A program made the position numbers and the translations under genes. A DNA stretch of 64,000 nucleotides from Geosiphon pyriformis. Its lineage: Eukaryota > Glomeromycota > Glomeromycetes > Archaeosporales > Geosiphonaceae. Location: assembly GCA_016748015.1 (NCBI GenBank), contig JAAOMT010000620.1:160940-224939 (forward strand), read 5' to 3'. The first letter of the stretch is position 1. Each line of letters starts with the position of its first letter. Under the pieces are notes generated by a model. The model ran no database searches. It was not told the origin of the DNA and saw only the letters and a list, made by a program, of their open reading frames with translations. Positions 23,830 to 36,200 of this stretch are shown here, piece after piece.

Positions 23830-25440
23830 TTATTAGAGATTCTGAAATCTAACAATATGGAAACAAGTTTTAATATTCAAAATTCCTTTTTAACTTTAAT
23901 TATTTAGTGTTCAAATTATCTGTCAAAAATTCTGAAATAATTTTTTATTATTATATTATCAAGTATTAATATTGATGATTAAAAACAAGACTCACAAGTT
24001 GTTATTTCCCAAAACAAACTCTTCAATTTTAAAAATTCTAAATTTTATTATCATAAATTGTAAAAACTTCAGTGATTAATAAAATACAAATTTTGTAAAT
24101 AACACATTTGTTTATTTCATATTAAAAGTTGATAATTTTAAATTTTGATTTTTTCTATAGCTTTTTAATATATTTCAATAAATTCTTTAAAAAAAGTGCT
24201 TACCACCAATTTATTTAATAGACAGCTCGAATAAATAATGGAACTTGATTTAATTAAATAAATAAATAAATAAATTTGAGTATAAAGAGTATATTTCTAA
24301 GATTTCTTTTGAATTTTAAAATGATTTTATAAGCAATTCCACAACAATGGACAATCTCGTAAATTTTTAGCTTTTCCTTCAAGTTCAATTATTTATATAT
24401 TGATTTCGAAGCATAATACAAACGTCTTTTTTTGTATTTTTCAAAAACCATTGCATAATTTCCGGTACTTAACACACCTTTGATACAAAAAATGCAATAA
24501 AGCTATTTTAAATATGAAACAAAATAACGAGTTAATTTCAATTGCTTAATGTTAGATATTAAAGATTGAAGGTCTAAATTTAAGCTAGTCAAAAAGTTGG
24601 ATAATCTGAAATAGACCATCAATCATAAATAAAAATACTCTGGAACCCATTTCTTAAATAGATTTAAGTTGCATATCTTTGATGAAATTATTAAAGTTGG
24701 ATAATTCAGTTTTGTGCAAATTGAATAAACAAAAATCAGGTTTGGAATTTAAATTCCTTTTCACTTTTAAAGTTAGCAAAACTTTTCTAAACTTTCACCA
24801 AAATTTTGTAAAATAAATAGTTTTGTAAAAAGTTTAATTATTTTATTAATTTTAAATTTCCAATCATTTTTAATGGTTTTGCTTGATCAATTTCAACCAA
24901 TATAGATTAAAATTTTATAAATGGTCAGAAAATTGTAAATAAAATACCTTTTTCGTTTTATATACAACAATTTTTTTGGCAAATAATAATATATATAATT
25001 TTATTTTCAAAATGTATTATTTAACAACATATTAAATTGCATTAATTTTATATCATATTACACATATTTAAATGATAATTTTTTATATTTTATATATTTT
25101 TTCTTATATATTTTCTTTTATATTGTGTGATAAACAAAACTATTACTTTGTGTCCTCAATCAAAAAATTTTGGTTGTCCAAGATAATTTTTACCATTTTG
25201 TAATTTTTTTCTCAAAAATAATCTCTTTTTCGAAATGTTTATAGAGAAAATTCCCAGTTACACAAAATTTAATGGATATTTTTTCTTTTTGACAAATCTT
25301 TATAAAACGAAAACTACAATCTTCTATTGGTTCATGCAGTTATCGCCAGGGGTGCTAAATCAGAAAGTTCTAGCAAAAATTAATTAGATATAACAGGCTA
25401 TAAACACATTTTAACAAAGATCTGGTAGATTGGTTTGTAA
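23830..25440. other. AT-rich intergenic region
   Basis: No supported gene. There is an AAAT repeat near 24255-24276 and otherwise featureless AT-rich sequence. Confidence 0.55.
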
Positions 25441-25445
25441 AAACT

Positions 25446-26974
25446 ATGACACTAACATTACTTCGAAAAATTTTTCAACGACAAAATATAAACCTCCAAA
25501 GACATATTATACTGATAAATAAACCACAACGTTTAGCATATTCGAGTACTAAAGATAAAATTTTTGAATACGAAAAATGTACTCCATGTAAACACAAACC
25601 AAAGCGTGACGAATGTGATCGTTTAGAGTGGTGTGGTCAATGTGCTTACAACTTCTCCCAAGAGAAAATTCCTAACTATCTTAGCAATGATCCTATCATT
25701 GATAACTTCATTAAAGATATGCAGCTTCAATCAACATCTCGGAATGGATTTATTCACTGGATACCTTTTAAAAATTTTGAGAATAAAGAATTTTTAGGTA
25801 ACGGTGGTTTTGCAGAAGTATTCTCAGCGACTTTAAACAATTGGCCTTGCATCGGATTCAAGAAAACTGTTGTGAACCCATTTAATATCGATGAATGGAG
25901 CAATAAAAGTGTTGTTTTGAAAATCATGAAAAATGGTCACAAGATTAGTAAAGATTATCTCAAACAGGTATTAAAATTTTTGGTCATTTATTACCACAAA
26001 GCTTTATTTCAAAATATATAACTTCACTAAATTATATTTTATTGAGGTTGAACCCACAATCAAATATAATTTTGAAATCATGAGATTTTATGGGTTTACT
26101 CAGGCAAGCTATCTCGATCGAATGATTATTTGGCTTGGCATATGAAATAAGCTTATTTAACTTTTTGAATTAATAATTTAAGGATCCAGACACCGGAAAC
26201 TATGCCATGGTCATGAAAAAATACAAAAAAGACTATCGTAGTTACCTTAAAAATCCACCTCGAATAGATTCCTGGCGCGAAAGATTCTCTAAACTACAAT
26301 ATATTGCAGATCGTTTAAGAAGCATTCATGATGCTGGATATATTCACTGCGATTTTCATACTGGCAACCTCTTTTATCAGAATTATCGATTAGGTCGAAT
26401 TGGGATCTGTGATTTTGGAATGTGTAAACCAGCAAATTATGATTCGTTAGCCACAAATATAACAACAATTTATGGAGTGCTCCCTTATGTTGCTCCTGAG
26501 GTTCTTAAAGGCCAACCGTATACAACTGCATCTGATGTCTACAGTTTTGGTATAGTGATGAATGAAATAGCCTCTGGTTATGCTCCTTTCCATGACCGCA
26601 ATTATGATGCTAGTCTTTATCACGACATTATCAAGAATGGCCAAAGACCACTCATTACAAAGGGAACACCTGAAGCAATCAAGAAATTAATCCAAGATTG
26701 TTGGCACACCGATCCAAATGAACGGCCAAATCTAAAGGATATTGTGATGCACCTTAGACAATTGGAATTATATCAAATAAAGGATATAGAAATTTACAAA
26801 CAATTTAAAGTGGCCGATAACTGGGAAAAGCTCAATTCACGATTGACCGGATACTACTTTAAAAAGGAAAGAATTTTCAGCCAACCAATTATTTCTTATC
26901 CTACTTCTTATGCCACTGTTAATTTGGATAATTCAAATCTATCAACTAATTCAGGTTTTATATTCTATATTTAA
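25446..26974 (+). CDS. Protein kinase with Cys-rich N-terminus and probable mitochondrial presequence
   Basis: Three exons, 25446-25967, 26047-26103 and 26183-26974, give 456 aa. The exon 2 donor is GC (CAG|GCAAGC), a non-canonical GC-AG intron needed to join FYGFTQ to DPDTGNYAMV, the usual sequence in this family. The first 35 residues are rich in Arg, Lys, Gln and hydrophobics with no acidic residue, ending QRLAYSS, like a mitochondrial presequence. A Cys motif follows (CTPCKHK ... WCGQC, about 46-67), typical of kinases expanded in arbuscular mycorrhizal fungi. Kinase motifs: LGNGGFAEVFSA (about 116-127), the Lys in VVLKIM, HCDFHTGN (about 248-255; Cys replaces Arg of HRD), DFG (about 270-272), VLPYVAPE (about 291-298). 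Catalytic Asp, Asn and DFG Asp are kept, so it is likely active, probably on Ser/Thr. Confidence 0.88.
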
Positions 26975-26979
26975 ATTCT

Positions 26980-29280
26980 TTCATTAATTTTTTACCAGTG
27001 TATAAATTTTAACATATTCTTATTTTTACTAGTTCCGATTACTATTTTATTGGAAAACGCAAAAGAAAATCGATAGGCGATTAGGATTTTTCCTTCATTT
27101 TCGTTTCATATTATATCATATCCTAACATATATACAGATTTTAAATTTTTACAAATTTGTTATAATTTTCTTGTTAGAAATTAAAATACTATAAACATGT
27201 CAAAGATCCAATTTTTAAAATAATATTATAAATATTAATTTGTTGCAGATTTTTGAGCAATAATTTGATTCAAAACTGTGGCTTATAATAAAATAAATTG
27301 AAGATGACATGTTAAAACCAATAGCTAATCTTGAAACAATAATTTATTGTTTTTAATTAATTTTTTTATAATTTATTTATTTCAAGAAAAGTTTTTACAT
27401 AAAAGCTTTTTAAAAGTCAAAACTTTGCAAGATTTGTTTTATTATTTTAAAAAATTTTTTAGGTTTTTTATATAATTATTATAAAAACAAACTACTAATA
27501 TTAAAATAATTAAAAAAAATAATTTATTATATCTAATTTAACTATATTTATATACTTATAAAAAAACATATTTTTTACATATTATTAATTATTTAAACCA
27601 GTTAAAATTATTTTACAATACTGTATAATTTAATATATATTTATTTATTTTGCAATTTTTAAAATTAATATAATAGCTTTTATTACTTAAAGTATTTATT
27701 ATTATTATTATTATTAAAACTTTTATATTATAATTAACTTATTTTATTATTATTAAAATTTATTTTATATATATTTTCAAAAACATAATATAATTAATAA
27801 ATAATTCACATTTTAATTTTTTGAAAATAATATTTTTTTATCAAATTTTATAACCATAATTATTAACAACAAAGAAAAAAAATTATTTAAAAATTATCAT
27901 AGACTTAACAATTTTTAACATGGTAAAAAAAGTAATTTAATTTTGATAAAATAATCAAAAAATTTTAAAATGTAAAGTCTATATTGTTTTTAATTACCAA
28001 TTTAAAACCAACAAAACTATATAACAATTAAAATATAGTTTATATATAAGTTAATTTTATTTTTGGAAAAACATCAAGATAAAAGCCAACCAATCAAAAA
28101 TTTTTAATAAATAATAATAATTTTTTAGCTCTTAAAAATTATTGTTGAAAAATGTAATAACATTAAATAAAAATAATATTGCTTTAATGTTTATAACATT
28201 AATTAAATTTTTAAAATTGGTAATAATATTAAATAAAAACATGTTTTAAAATGCAAATTGTTTATTTTTTATAATAAATAATTAATCAGAAATAATTACA
28301 GTAAATAACACAGCCAAAAGGTAATTTTTGTTTATTTTATTACATGTATTATTGCTATTATTGTCCAAATTAGAAATATTTTTATTGTTTACAACCAGTT
28401 TTTTAAAATTGATAAAACAGAGCTGGTAAAAAAAGTAATTGAATCGAAGCTACTTTTTCTAAAAAAAAAGCAGATTAACAATAATATTAAAGTTTTTAAA
28501 AACACAAAGCTGTCGTTTTGAAAAATACAAAAAAAAATCTTTGTTAAAAATATTAATGATTATTAATATTAGTAGTTTTAGGCCATTTTATTTTTTCTAG
28601 TTATTTCAAAAATAATAGTAGTTGTAGTAATTATTGCAAAAATTGTTAAAAACTTTCAGTGAAAAAAAAAAGTATTTAATAATAACTAAAGATTCTTTTA
28701 AATTTTATTATTTAATAAATTGGTATTTTATTACAATTTTGTAAAGATTATCAAGCCACATAAAATCAATATAATATAATATATTAAATTTTGTGTTTCA
28801 ATACATTTTAATATCTGAAAGGTCTGTTCAACTATATTGATATAATTTAACCTTATATTAGCTAGATCTGTTAAAAAAAATACAGTATTAAAACTGTTTA
28901 TTCAATTATATATATGAAGAAAATATCCATTAGATTAACTTATTTTCAAATAATAGTAATAAAAAATAATTTTGATGCTTTGGAACTGAATTAAATTTAT
29001 TCTAAAGCGAGGTCAGTCAACAAAATTTCCTAATGATTGAATAAATCTTAAAATTTTATTTTTTCATCGAAAAGGTGATATCAGGCTCAAATTTTCTAGT
29101 GTCAAAATTAGACTTTGCTATATATATTTAAAAGCAAAGCCAAAAAATTATAAGAGTTGTTTTAAAATTCATTTTGGACGAATCTATAAGAGAGGCCAAA
29201 AAATTTAGAGAATTGTCATCTGGACGATTCAAAAGAATTTTCCTCAGAGATTAGATTAGAAATATTATTATTACCTTAAA
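26980..29280. other. Extremely AT-rich intergenic region
   Basis: No gene is supported. From about 27,360 to 28,900 the sequence is almost purely A and T with scattered G/C, like the decayed retroelements at 57-62 kb, so it may hold an older relic. I found no readable frame. Confidence 0.5.
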
Positions 29281-29817
29281 CTAATATTTAGTAATTAACT
29301 TGGACGCGAGTAGTTCAAATAATTAGCTAAACAAATTCGGTTAAAAGAAAATGGTAAAATTTTCAATGATTATTTGAACGATGAGAAAAAATTTTCCCCA
29401 ACATTTTTTCAAGCTTTTTGTTTTTTTCTCGATTAAAATATTTAATATAAAATTCACATACACGATAAAGATTGAAAAATTGAAGTACAAACTTAATAAT
29501 TTAAAGCAAAAAATATTTCAAGAGAAAAGATTGGTTTAATTCAAGATTAAAATTCACAGACTAAAATTATCTTTTTATAGAAAAATATCCTTTTCAAGTA
29601 TAAGGAAATATAACTTTCGAATTGTATTTTTACTCAATATTTTAAACTCTGTCATTTTATACATAGATTTGACCAATTTATTAGATTCCTCTTGTTAAAA
29701 TACATTATCAAAATGTAATGTTAAAGAATTTCGGATTATACCTTAATTTAAGTTTATTTATTGAAAAGCATTTCAAATTATAATATGACAAAACCTCAAG
29801 TTTTCAAATTTTACTAT

Positions 29818-30079
29818 CTAAATATTTTTGAACCCTTGAGAACCAAATTTCCCAAATTCCTCACAATCATTCATCAAAACCCCAAAGTAAGGACCTTGGT
29901 GCACAAAATTGTCTGAAACATCGTTGAAAGTTTGGCTGGCGTTGCATATCTATGGATTAAATAAAGCCAAAAAAAATTAAGAATTTCATGTTCCTAATGT
30001 GATTACATTAAAAGAGTAACACTTACTAGACTCTCGCGATCAATTGCCGCTGCCCTACAAATATAATACTCCTCCTTTA

Positions 30080-30121
<42 letters not shown>

Positions 30122-31305
30122 CATTATCCCCGCAGTTACAATCATTTGAACTTGGCTTAATCCATAGCTCAGGATTTGAATGAAACATTGTTCCTTGAAT
30201 ACCAATAGGGAAATGAGGGACATGATCATTTCCATAAGTGACTCTAAGGATCCCCCTTTTATAAGGGTTGGTAGATTTTGCGAAACTTGAGTTTCCGACT
30301 CTTGGGGCACCAAATGTAATAACCTGAAAGGGCATCAGTTTGTATAGTATGCCTAGATTTTTTTCAATTTGATATAATTGGCCTGCTAATGTTGCATAAG
30401 CTATGAAATAAAAGTATTTCATTAGCTCGAATATCATCTCTGAAATCAAGACTATAGAATTTTTCAATGAAAATACAAACCACCACCAACAGCATGCCCT
30501 ATAAAATAAATCTTTTTGATTGCAACCTTTTTCAATTCAAAAGCATCATCAAATTTTTGAATTATAAGAGGCCACATATACAGAATATCTTCCAGCCATT
30601 CTTGATCTACTAACATAGAATTTTCAGACCCAGTTTCTAACATTGGATGCTTAAATGGGACGAGTTTTGGTTTTCTTGAAATCCATTGTGATTTTGTCAA
30701 CGTCTGAAGATGTGTTTTTAAGAACGAGTTAAAGTAGAGTGAAAAAATTTGGTTTGTAGTAATCAAAAAAGACTTGAGATAATTTTCTAATATAGTTTTT
30801 CAAATGTTTAATACCTTTCCTTTAAAGTAGATAATCATATCTGAATCTGCTATAATTTGATGAGGGTCATTCACAAAAAATCCTCCATGTGCTTTAAAAG
30901 AAGTTTTATATTTAGAAATTTTAATTAATTGAAATTTCAATAAACGATTTTAAAATTTTTCTTTTCTCATAGTTTACCCACTACGTCCTTTTTTCCAACC
31001 ACTTTTCCAAACATATTTTTTTGTGGCATGCAGTAAGCGTAATTTGCTATAAATGCGAAGAGTCGAAGATCTTTAACTAGCCTGCTTTTTAAAGTAATCG
31101 CTTCTTTTAATACAGGACGAGGTAATCCAAAATGGGTGTAAAAATAGTTTAAATGGGACCAAATATTATCGTTTGTAGAATTGACTTGGCCATCTTTTAA
31201 TGCAATATATTTCTCGTTTGAATTGGAAATTTCAAAATTCTTTGCGTTAATAAAAAGGCTGCCAAACAGTAGCAAAGAAAAGTTTAGAAAAAGTAAAACT
31301 TTCAT
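29818..31305 (-). CDS. Secreted class-3-lipase-like protein, copy D (predicted catalytically inactive)
   Basis: Five exons, 31305-30978, 30891-30815, 30703-30481, 30400-30027 and 29949-29818, join in phase to 377 aa. The signal peptide starts MKVLLFLNFSLLLFGSLFI. The elbow reads GHAVGG (Ala 206, codon GCT). GNDHVPHFP and VHQGPYFG keep the Asp and His positions. Exon 2 is 77 bases, encoding three more residues before YFKGK than in A and B. The Asn tract after CNCGD is the longest of the four, 15 Asn interrupted by one Asp, showing repeat expansion in coding sequence. The stop falls a few codons differently from A and B, changing the last residues to FKNI. It lies in the same orientation as copy A, about 26 kb away. 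Confidence 0.88.
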
Positions 31306-31372
31306 TCTTTCTCATAAAAAATGTAGAGGATATTGGTAGATTGATTTTATTGATATTCGAACAAAAATGTGA

Positions 31373-31387
31373 TTAATCGACCCTGGG
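31373..31387 (-). promoter_or_regulatory. Conserved upstream element, copy D
   Basis: On the minus strand it reads cccagggtcgattaa, about 70-80 bases before the start, followed by atttttgttcgaa as in the other two copies. Confidence 0.3.
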
Positions 31388-31399
31388 ATGGGGGCGTAT

Positions 31400-34300
31400 A
31401 TTAAATGATGATGATTTTGATGATACAAATTTATCTCCTAGACTATCAGATTATGCTATTAATTAAAGTTCAATAAATTTTTACCGCAAAATATTGATTT
31501 TTAGGAAGATCATATAATGGATTAATCACTAGTAACTCCGAAGATCAATTGTTTTAATTATATGCGGCCATCAATCTGGAAGCTTTAGATTGTGTTTGAT
31601 TTTCCAGGAGCAAAAATTTTAGCCTAGTGTGCAATACTATTTGTGATCGTTAAGTTAATTCATGATTAAAAATCTTGATCTTTATTCTCTGGATATTCTT
31701 AGATTTTGTTGGATCGTTATTAAGAGAAGAACGATTGGTTTCCTTGCATTTGTAATTTTGGATTAAAGAAGAAAACAATAAATTTATCGAATTTCACGAC
31801 GATTATTATTTTAACTAGACAATGAACATCGCCTTAAAATGTTACCATATTTTGCATATGAATTTTTTGTTTATAGAAAAAAAAGCGGTGTTTTAAGCAT
31901 CAAAATCTTTTAATCTTGTCCATGAGTTCTTAAAACATTTGACTTTTTAGTTTCATTTATATTTATCAATTATTTTTCAAGTTGGGTTAAATAGTGTATT
32001 TATGTATAAATTCTAATTGTTGAAAAATAAATAAGGGGTGATTATATGATTTTAATCTTAATATTTCTATTTAAAAACAAATGGTTTTTTTAATTAGCTA
32101 TTTATTTTAAAAATATCAATGCAAAATTTAATCTTCAATATTAAAAACTGATTTATTAAAGTAAACCTATTGGATTGACCTGGTTTTAATAAATAATTTA
32201 AAACCATATGTAAATCTGTATTGGTTAACTAATTATTGTATTTTACAATAATAATGGGTTTTTTTTATTTTTATTGACTTGAATATCAATAAAAATTTAT
32301 ATTTAAAGATAATAATTTTTTTTGAATTTTGCATTTGAGTGTTAACTTTTTATTTATTTTCTTATGTATTAGTAAATAATCTATTACCAGATGATAATAC
32401 TATTAATCAATAATTAAATTTATTAGAGTTTTGATAAAGAAGAAAAAATTTAACATATTAATATTCAATCTTTAATTAATGAATTTTTATTTGTTTGAAA
32501 TTAATTCATTTTATCAATTAAAACCATATTATATCATAAAGAGATTATTAAAGTTGCTAATGTCTAAGGATTTTTAAGAAATTGAAAAAGTTGAAAATAT
32601 TGCAAACATAAAAAAAACTATATTATTATTGATTTGAATAGGGAGATTGTAATGATAAAATAAAAAAATAACTTTATAGCTTTATAGCTTTAATTCAAAC
32701 TTCTTCAATTCTTAAGCCAGTTTCATATATTTTTTAGATTCTTTTAGAATAAACATTTTAAACTATAAAAATATATATAAAATAATTGTTCTTTAAATGA
32801 ATGATGAACATTCATGGCTTTGTAGATTTCTTAATTTAAAGACTCTCTGGTATTAAAATTTGAAAAAAAAATTAGATTTAGTTTATGCCGAATTAGTTTA
32901 GATGAGTTAAATTCTTGCCTTTTCTTAGAAATGTCTCACTCGTTATTTAAGGTAGGTTGTTTATTACTAAAAATTTTTTTGGTTCTTAATCAAAATATTT
33001 TGCTTTATATTTAAAATAGCTTTGTGTAGCTCAATGAGCACTGAATTAAAATTGAGAATTAGGAGTGTGTTTTTGCATAGAGTTAGCTTGGTTTTTTGGG
33101 TGTCAAAAAGTTAAAATTGTTATTGTGATTATTATGCTTGACAATTTTTTATTATGGAGGTGAAAGGTTTTTTTTTTGAATTTGGGTGAAATAATTATAA
33201 TTTTTAAATGGAACTTGGTTGAATTGATTTTGAATTGAAAGGTATTTTCTTTTTATTTTTATTTTGTAACTGATTTGAAAAATATCAAATTATGAATGCG
33301 TTTACAAATGATTTTGAAGTTAGTTAAATAAGGAAATCTTATTAACATTTACGCGAAAATATTTTTGATTATTAGAGTAGAGAATTAGAAAAAGAATATT
33401 ATTTCTCAAGGCAAGATTTTTAGAAACTTGATAATTTATAGCTGTTGGTTAAAAATATAGAATAAAATACTAAGATTATGAAATTCTGCTGTTTAATATT
33501 AAATATATTGAGTTTTTGAATTAAATACTTTTTTCAAACAATTTTACTTTGTCTTTAAACAGTTAAACCACTTAAATTTTTGAGTTAGTTTAATAATGGT
33601 AAAAAGAACAATCATTACTCCGAGTTTAATTTTTGTTTTTGCCAAAATCCTGTATATTTTTATATTCAGAAAAAATTTGATATATATGAAAAATTTACAA
33701 AATTCTTAGAAGAATTTCTTCATATTTAAATATATTGCTTTTTTATCTAGAAATTAAATAATTATAACTTAAGACATAGACTACATAACCCAAACAAAAC
33801 TTTTTTTAGTCAAAATGTTTTTTAAAGTATATTTTGAGTCATTGTTTTTTTTTTTTGAAATATTAGTTGAATTTTTATATAAATAAATATTAAAAATTTT
33901 TGTAATACAACTGTTTATTTATTTATATAATCATTTTAGTTTTTCAAAAAACACATTTTTATAATAAAAGATGCTTGTTTGTTCATTAAATTCAGTTATT
34001 TTTGGCTTTTTAGGTGAAAAAAAATTATTTTAACAAATTAGCAATATAATCAAGTTTAAAAAGCTTGTTGCAAACTGTTTGAACCGTATTTGAAATTCTG
34101 AATGTGTTTTTTAAAGTCATGTTATTGTTATTTTAGCTGTTGTAAAAAAAATAATCAAGTTTTTTGTGGACAATTAGGAGAATAACTAATTTGGATTCTT
34201 TAAGAGTAATAATATAAAATTTAGAGGAATGAAGTAGAAATTCCAGGTAAAATTTCAGCAACATTATCAAAAATTTTTTACAATTTTGTGGTTGGACCCC

Positions 34301-34930
34301 CCAAAAAAGTTTTCAGGAATTTAAAGAGATATTATAATAATTTTTGTACATTCTGTGAAAAAAATGATGTGACTAGAGATTTTTTAATTTAAAACAATTT
34401 TTTTTATAAATTTAAAATTTTACTTATAGATAGAATTTATTTGTATTTTTAATTAATTAAAATAAATATTTTTTAGTTTGTTTTAAGTTTATTAATTAAT
34501 ATTCACATTGATTTGAATTATTTCCAATAGATATATAAAGTTGAATAATATTTTAGATTTAATTTTATGTTTTTTTTTTTTAATTTTTATTAAAATTCAT
34601 TTCTTTTGTTTTAACCAACTTTTTAGTTATTTAGGTGAGAATAAGTGAAATGGTAGTAAATATTATTCATTAAACTTTTGTTACAAAAACAAAAATTCTT
34701 TGAATTAGAAATAAAATATATATATAATATATATTGTAGATTTATACAGTTATTTTTTATATTGATTCTAATCTATTTATTTTAGAAAATAAGCGTGTCT
34801 TTTACTTCAATTCAACATTTTTTTTTCTTTTTATTACTATTTAAATTTTTTTAGTCATGATATTTTATTTTTATCTGTTATTTAGCATCATATTAATAAG
34901 ATTATTCATGACCATGTTGATAAGTAGAAG
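31400..34930. other. AT-rich intergenic region
   Basis: No supported gene in about 3.5 kb. The plus strand becomes T- and G-biased at about 33,000-34,300, which could mark a decayed element mutated from C to T, but no frame is readable. Confidence 0.5.
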
Positions 34931-35048
34931 GCGTATATACAGTCACCTCCGAAATTAACGCCCAAATTTATTTTTTATACAATTTTAAATGTTTATTTGA
35001 TTTATTCTAAACCTAACTTATATACATATAACTTTTTTATATATATAA

Positions 35049-35314
35049 TTAATAGTGTGTTGGCCCTCCATTTGCTTCCAATACTGCTTCAATTCTTTGT
35101 GGCATTGAGTCTACAACCCGTTTCAAAACTGACATATTAAAACTTGACCATTCCTTCTTTAGAGCACTTTTAAGTTCCTCTATAGTTCTTGGAAAGTTTT
35201 CATGTTTTTGAATATTTTCCTTCATTATTTTCCACACATTTTCTATGGGGTTTAGATCAGGAGAACTGGCTGGCCAATTCATAATCTCAATGTTTTTGTC
35301 TTTGAACCATTTTT
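35049..35314 (-). CDS. Tc1/mariner transposase, C-terminal part
   Basis: The minus-strand frame reads KWFKDKNIEIMNWPASSPDL then NPIENVWKIMKENIQ, ending in a TAA stop. The block WPASSPDLNPIENVW is the hallmark of the third catalytic residue region (DD34E/D) of Tc1-like DDE transposases, with the final Glu in NPIEN. About 88 codons are visible; a full protein is about 340 aa, so the two upstream Asp residues would lie in the gap. No internal stop is seen in this part, so the copy may be fairly recent. Confidence 0.85.
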
Positions 35315-35972
35315 NNNNNNNNNNNNNNNNNNNNNNNNNNNNNNNNNNNNNNNNNNNNNNNNNNNNNNNNNNNNNNNNNNNNNNNNNNNNNNNNNNNNNN
35401 NNNNNNNNNNNNNNNNNNNNNNNNNNNNNNNNNNNNNNNNNNNNNNNNNNNNNNNNNNNNNNNNNNNNNNNNNNNNNNNNNNNNNNNNNNNNNNNNNNNN
35501 NNNNNNNNNNNNNNNNNNNNNNNNNNNNNNNNNNNNNNNNNNNNNNNNNNNNNNNNNNNNNNNNNNNNNNNNNNNNNNNNNNNNNNNNNNNNNNNNNNNN
35601 NNNNNNNNNNNNNNNNNNNNNNNNNNNNNNNNNNNNNNNNNNNNNNNNNNNNNNNNNNNNNNNNNNNNNNNNNNNNNNNNNNNNNNNNNNNNNNNNNNNN
35701 NNNNNNNNNNNNNNNNNNNNNNNNNNNNNNNNNNNNNNNNNNNNNNNNNNNNNNNNNNNNNNNNNNNNNNNNNNNNNNNNNNNNNNNNNNNNNNNNNNNN
35801 NNNNNNNNNNNNNNNNNNNNNNNNNNNNNNNNNNNNNNNNNNNNNNNNNNNNNNNNNNNNNNNNNNNNNNNNNNNNNNNNNNNNNNNNNNNNNNNNNNNN
35901 NNNNNNNNNNNNNNNNNNNNNNNNNNNNNNNNNNNNNNNNNNNNNNNNNNNNNNNNNNNNNNNNNNNNNNNN
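35315..35972. other. Assembly gap (N run)
   Basis: 658 undetermined bases inside the transposon. Frames that appear open across it carry no information. Confidence 1.
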
Positions 35973-36040
35973 GCATAAAACTGTTTCAAACCATTATGAC
36001 TTGAACCAATTGTTTTTGATTATAATAATTAACAATACTA

Positions 36041-36074
36041 ATTTTTTTTCTTTTATTTTTATTTTTTTTATTTT

Positions 36075-36120
<46 letters not shown>

Positions 36121-36121
36121 T

Positions 36122-36195
<74 letters not shown>
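36041..36195. repeat. Poly-T tract
   Basis: About 150 bases of nearly pure T next to the N run. It could be a retroelement poly-A tail on the minus strand or an artefact of sequencing and gap filling. The minus-strand bases just upstream of the gap could encode HNGLKQFYA, but I cannot tie that to the transposase. Confidence 0.85.

Positions 36196-36200
<5 letters not shown>

Larger units (their letters stand above)
29290..31390 (-). repeat. Duplicated segment, copy D
   Basis: Same layout and orientation as segment A, including about 400 bases downstream of the gene (for example agttcaaataattagctaaa near 29310 against ggttcaaataatttaccaaa near 3170). It is more diverged from A than B is. Confidence 0.7.

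Noticed and set aside
30077-30313. Frame with a long poly-Ile tail overlapping lipase-like copy D
   Set aside because: It is a shadow frame of exon 4; the Ile run is the AAT repeat read out of frame.
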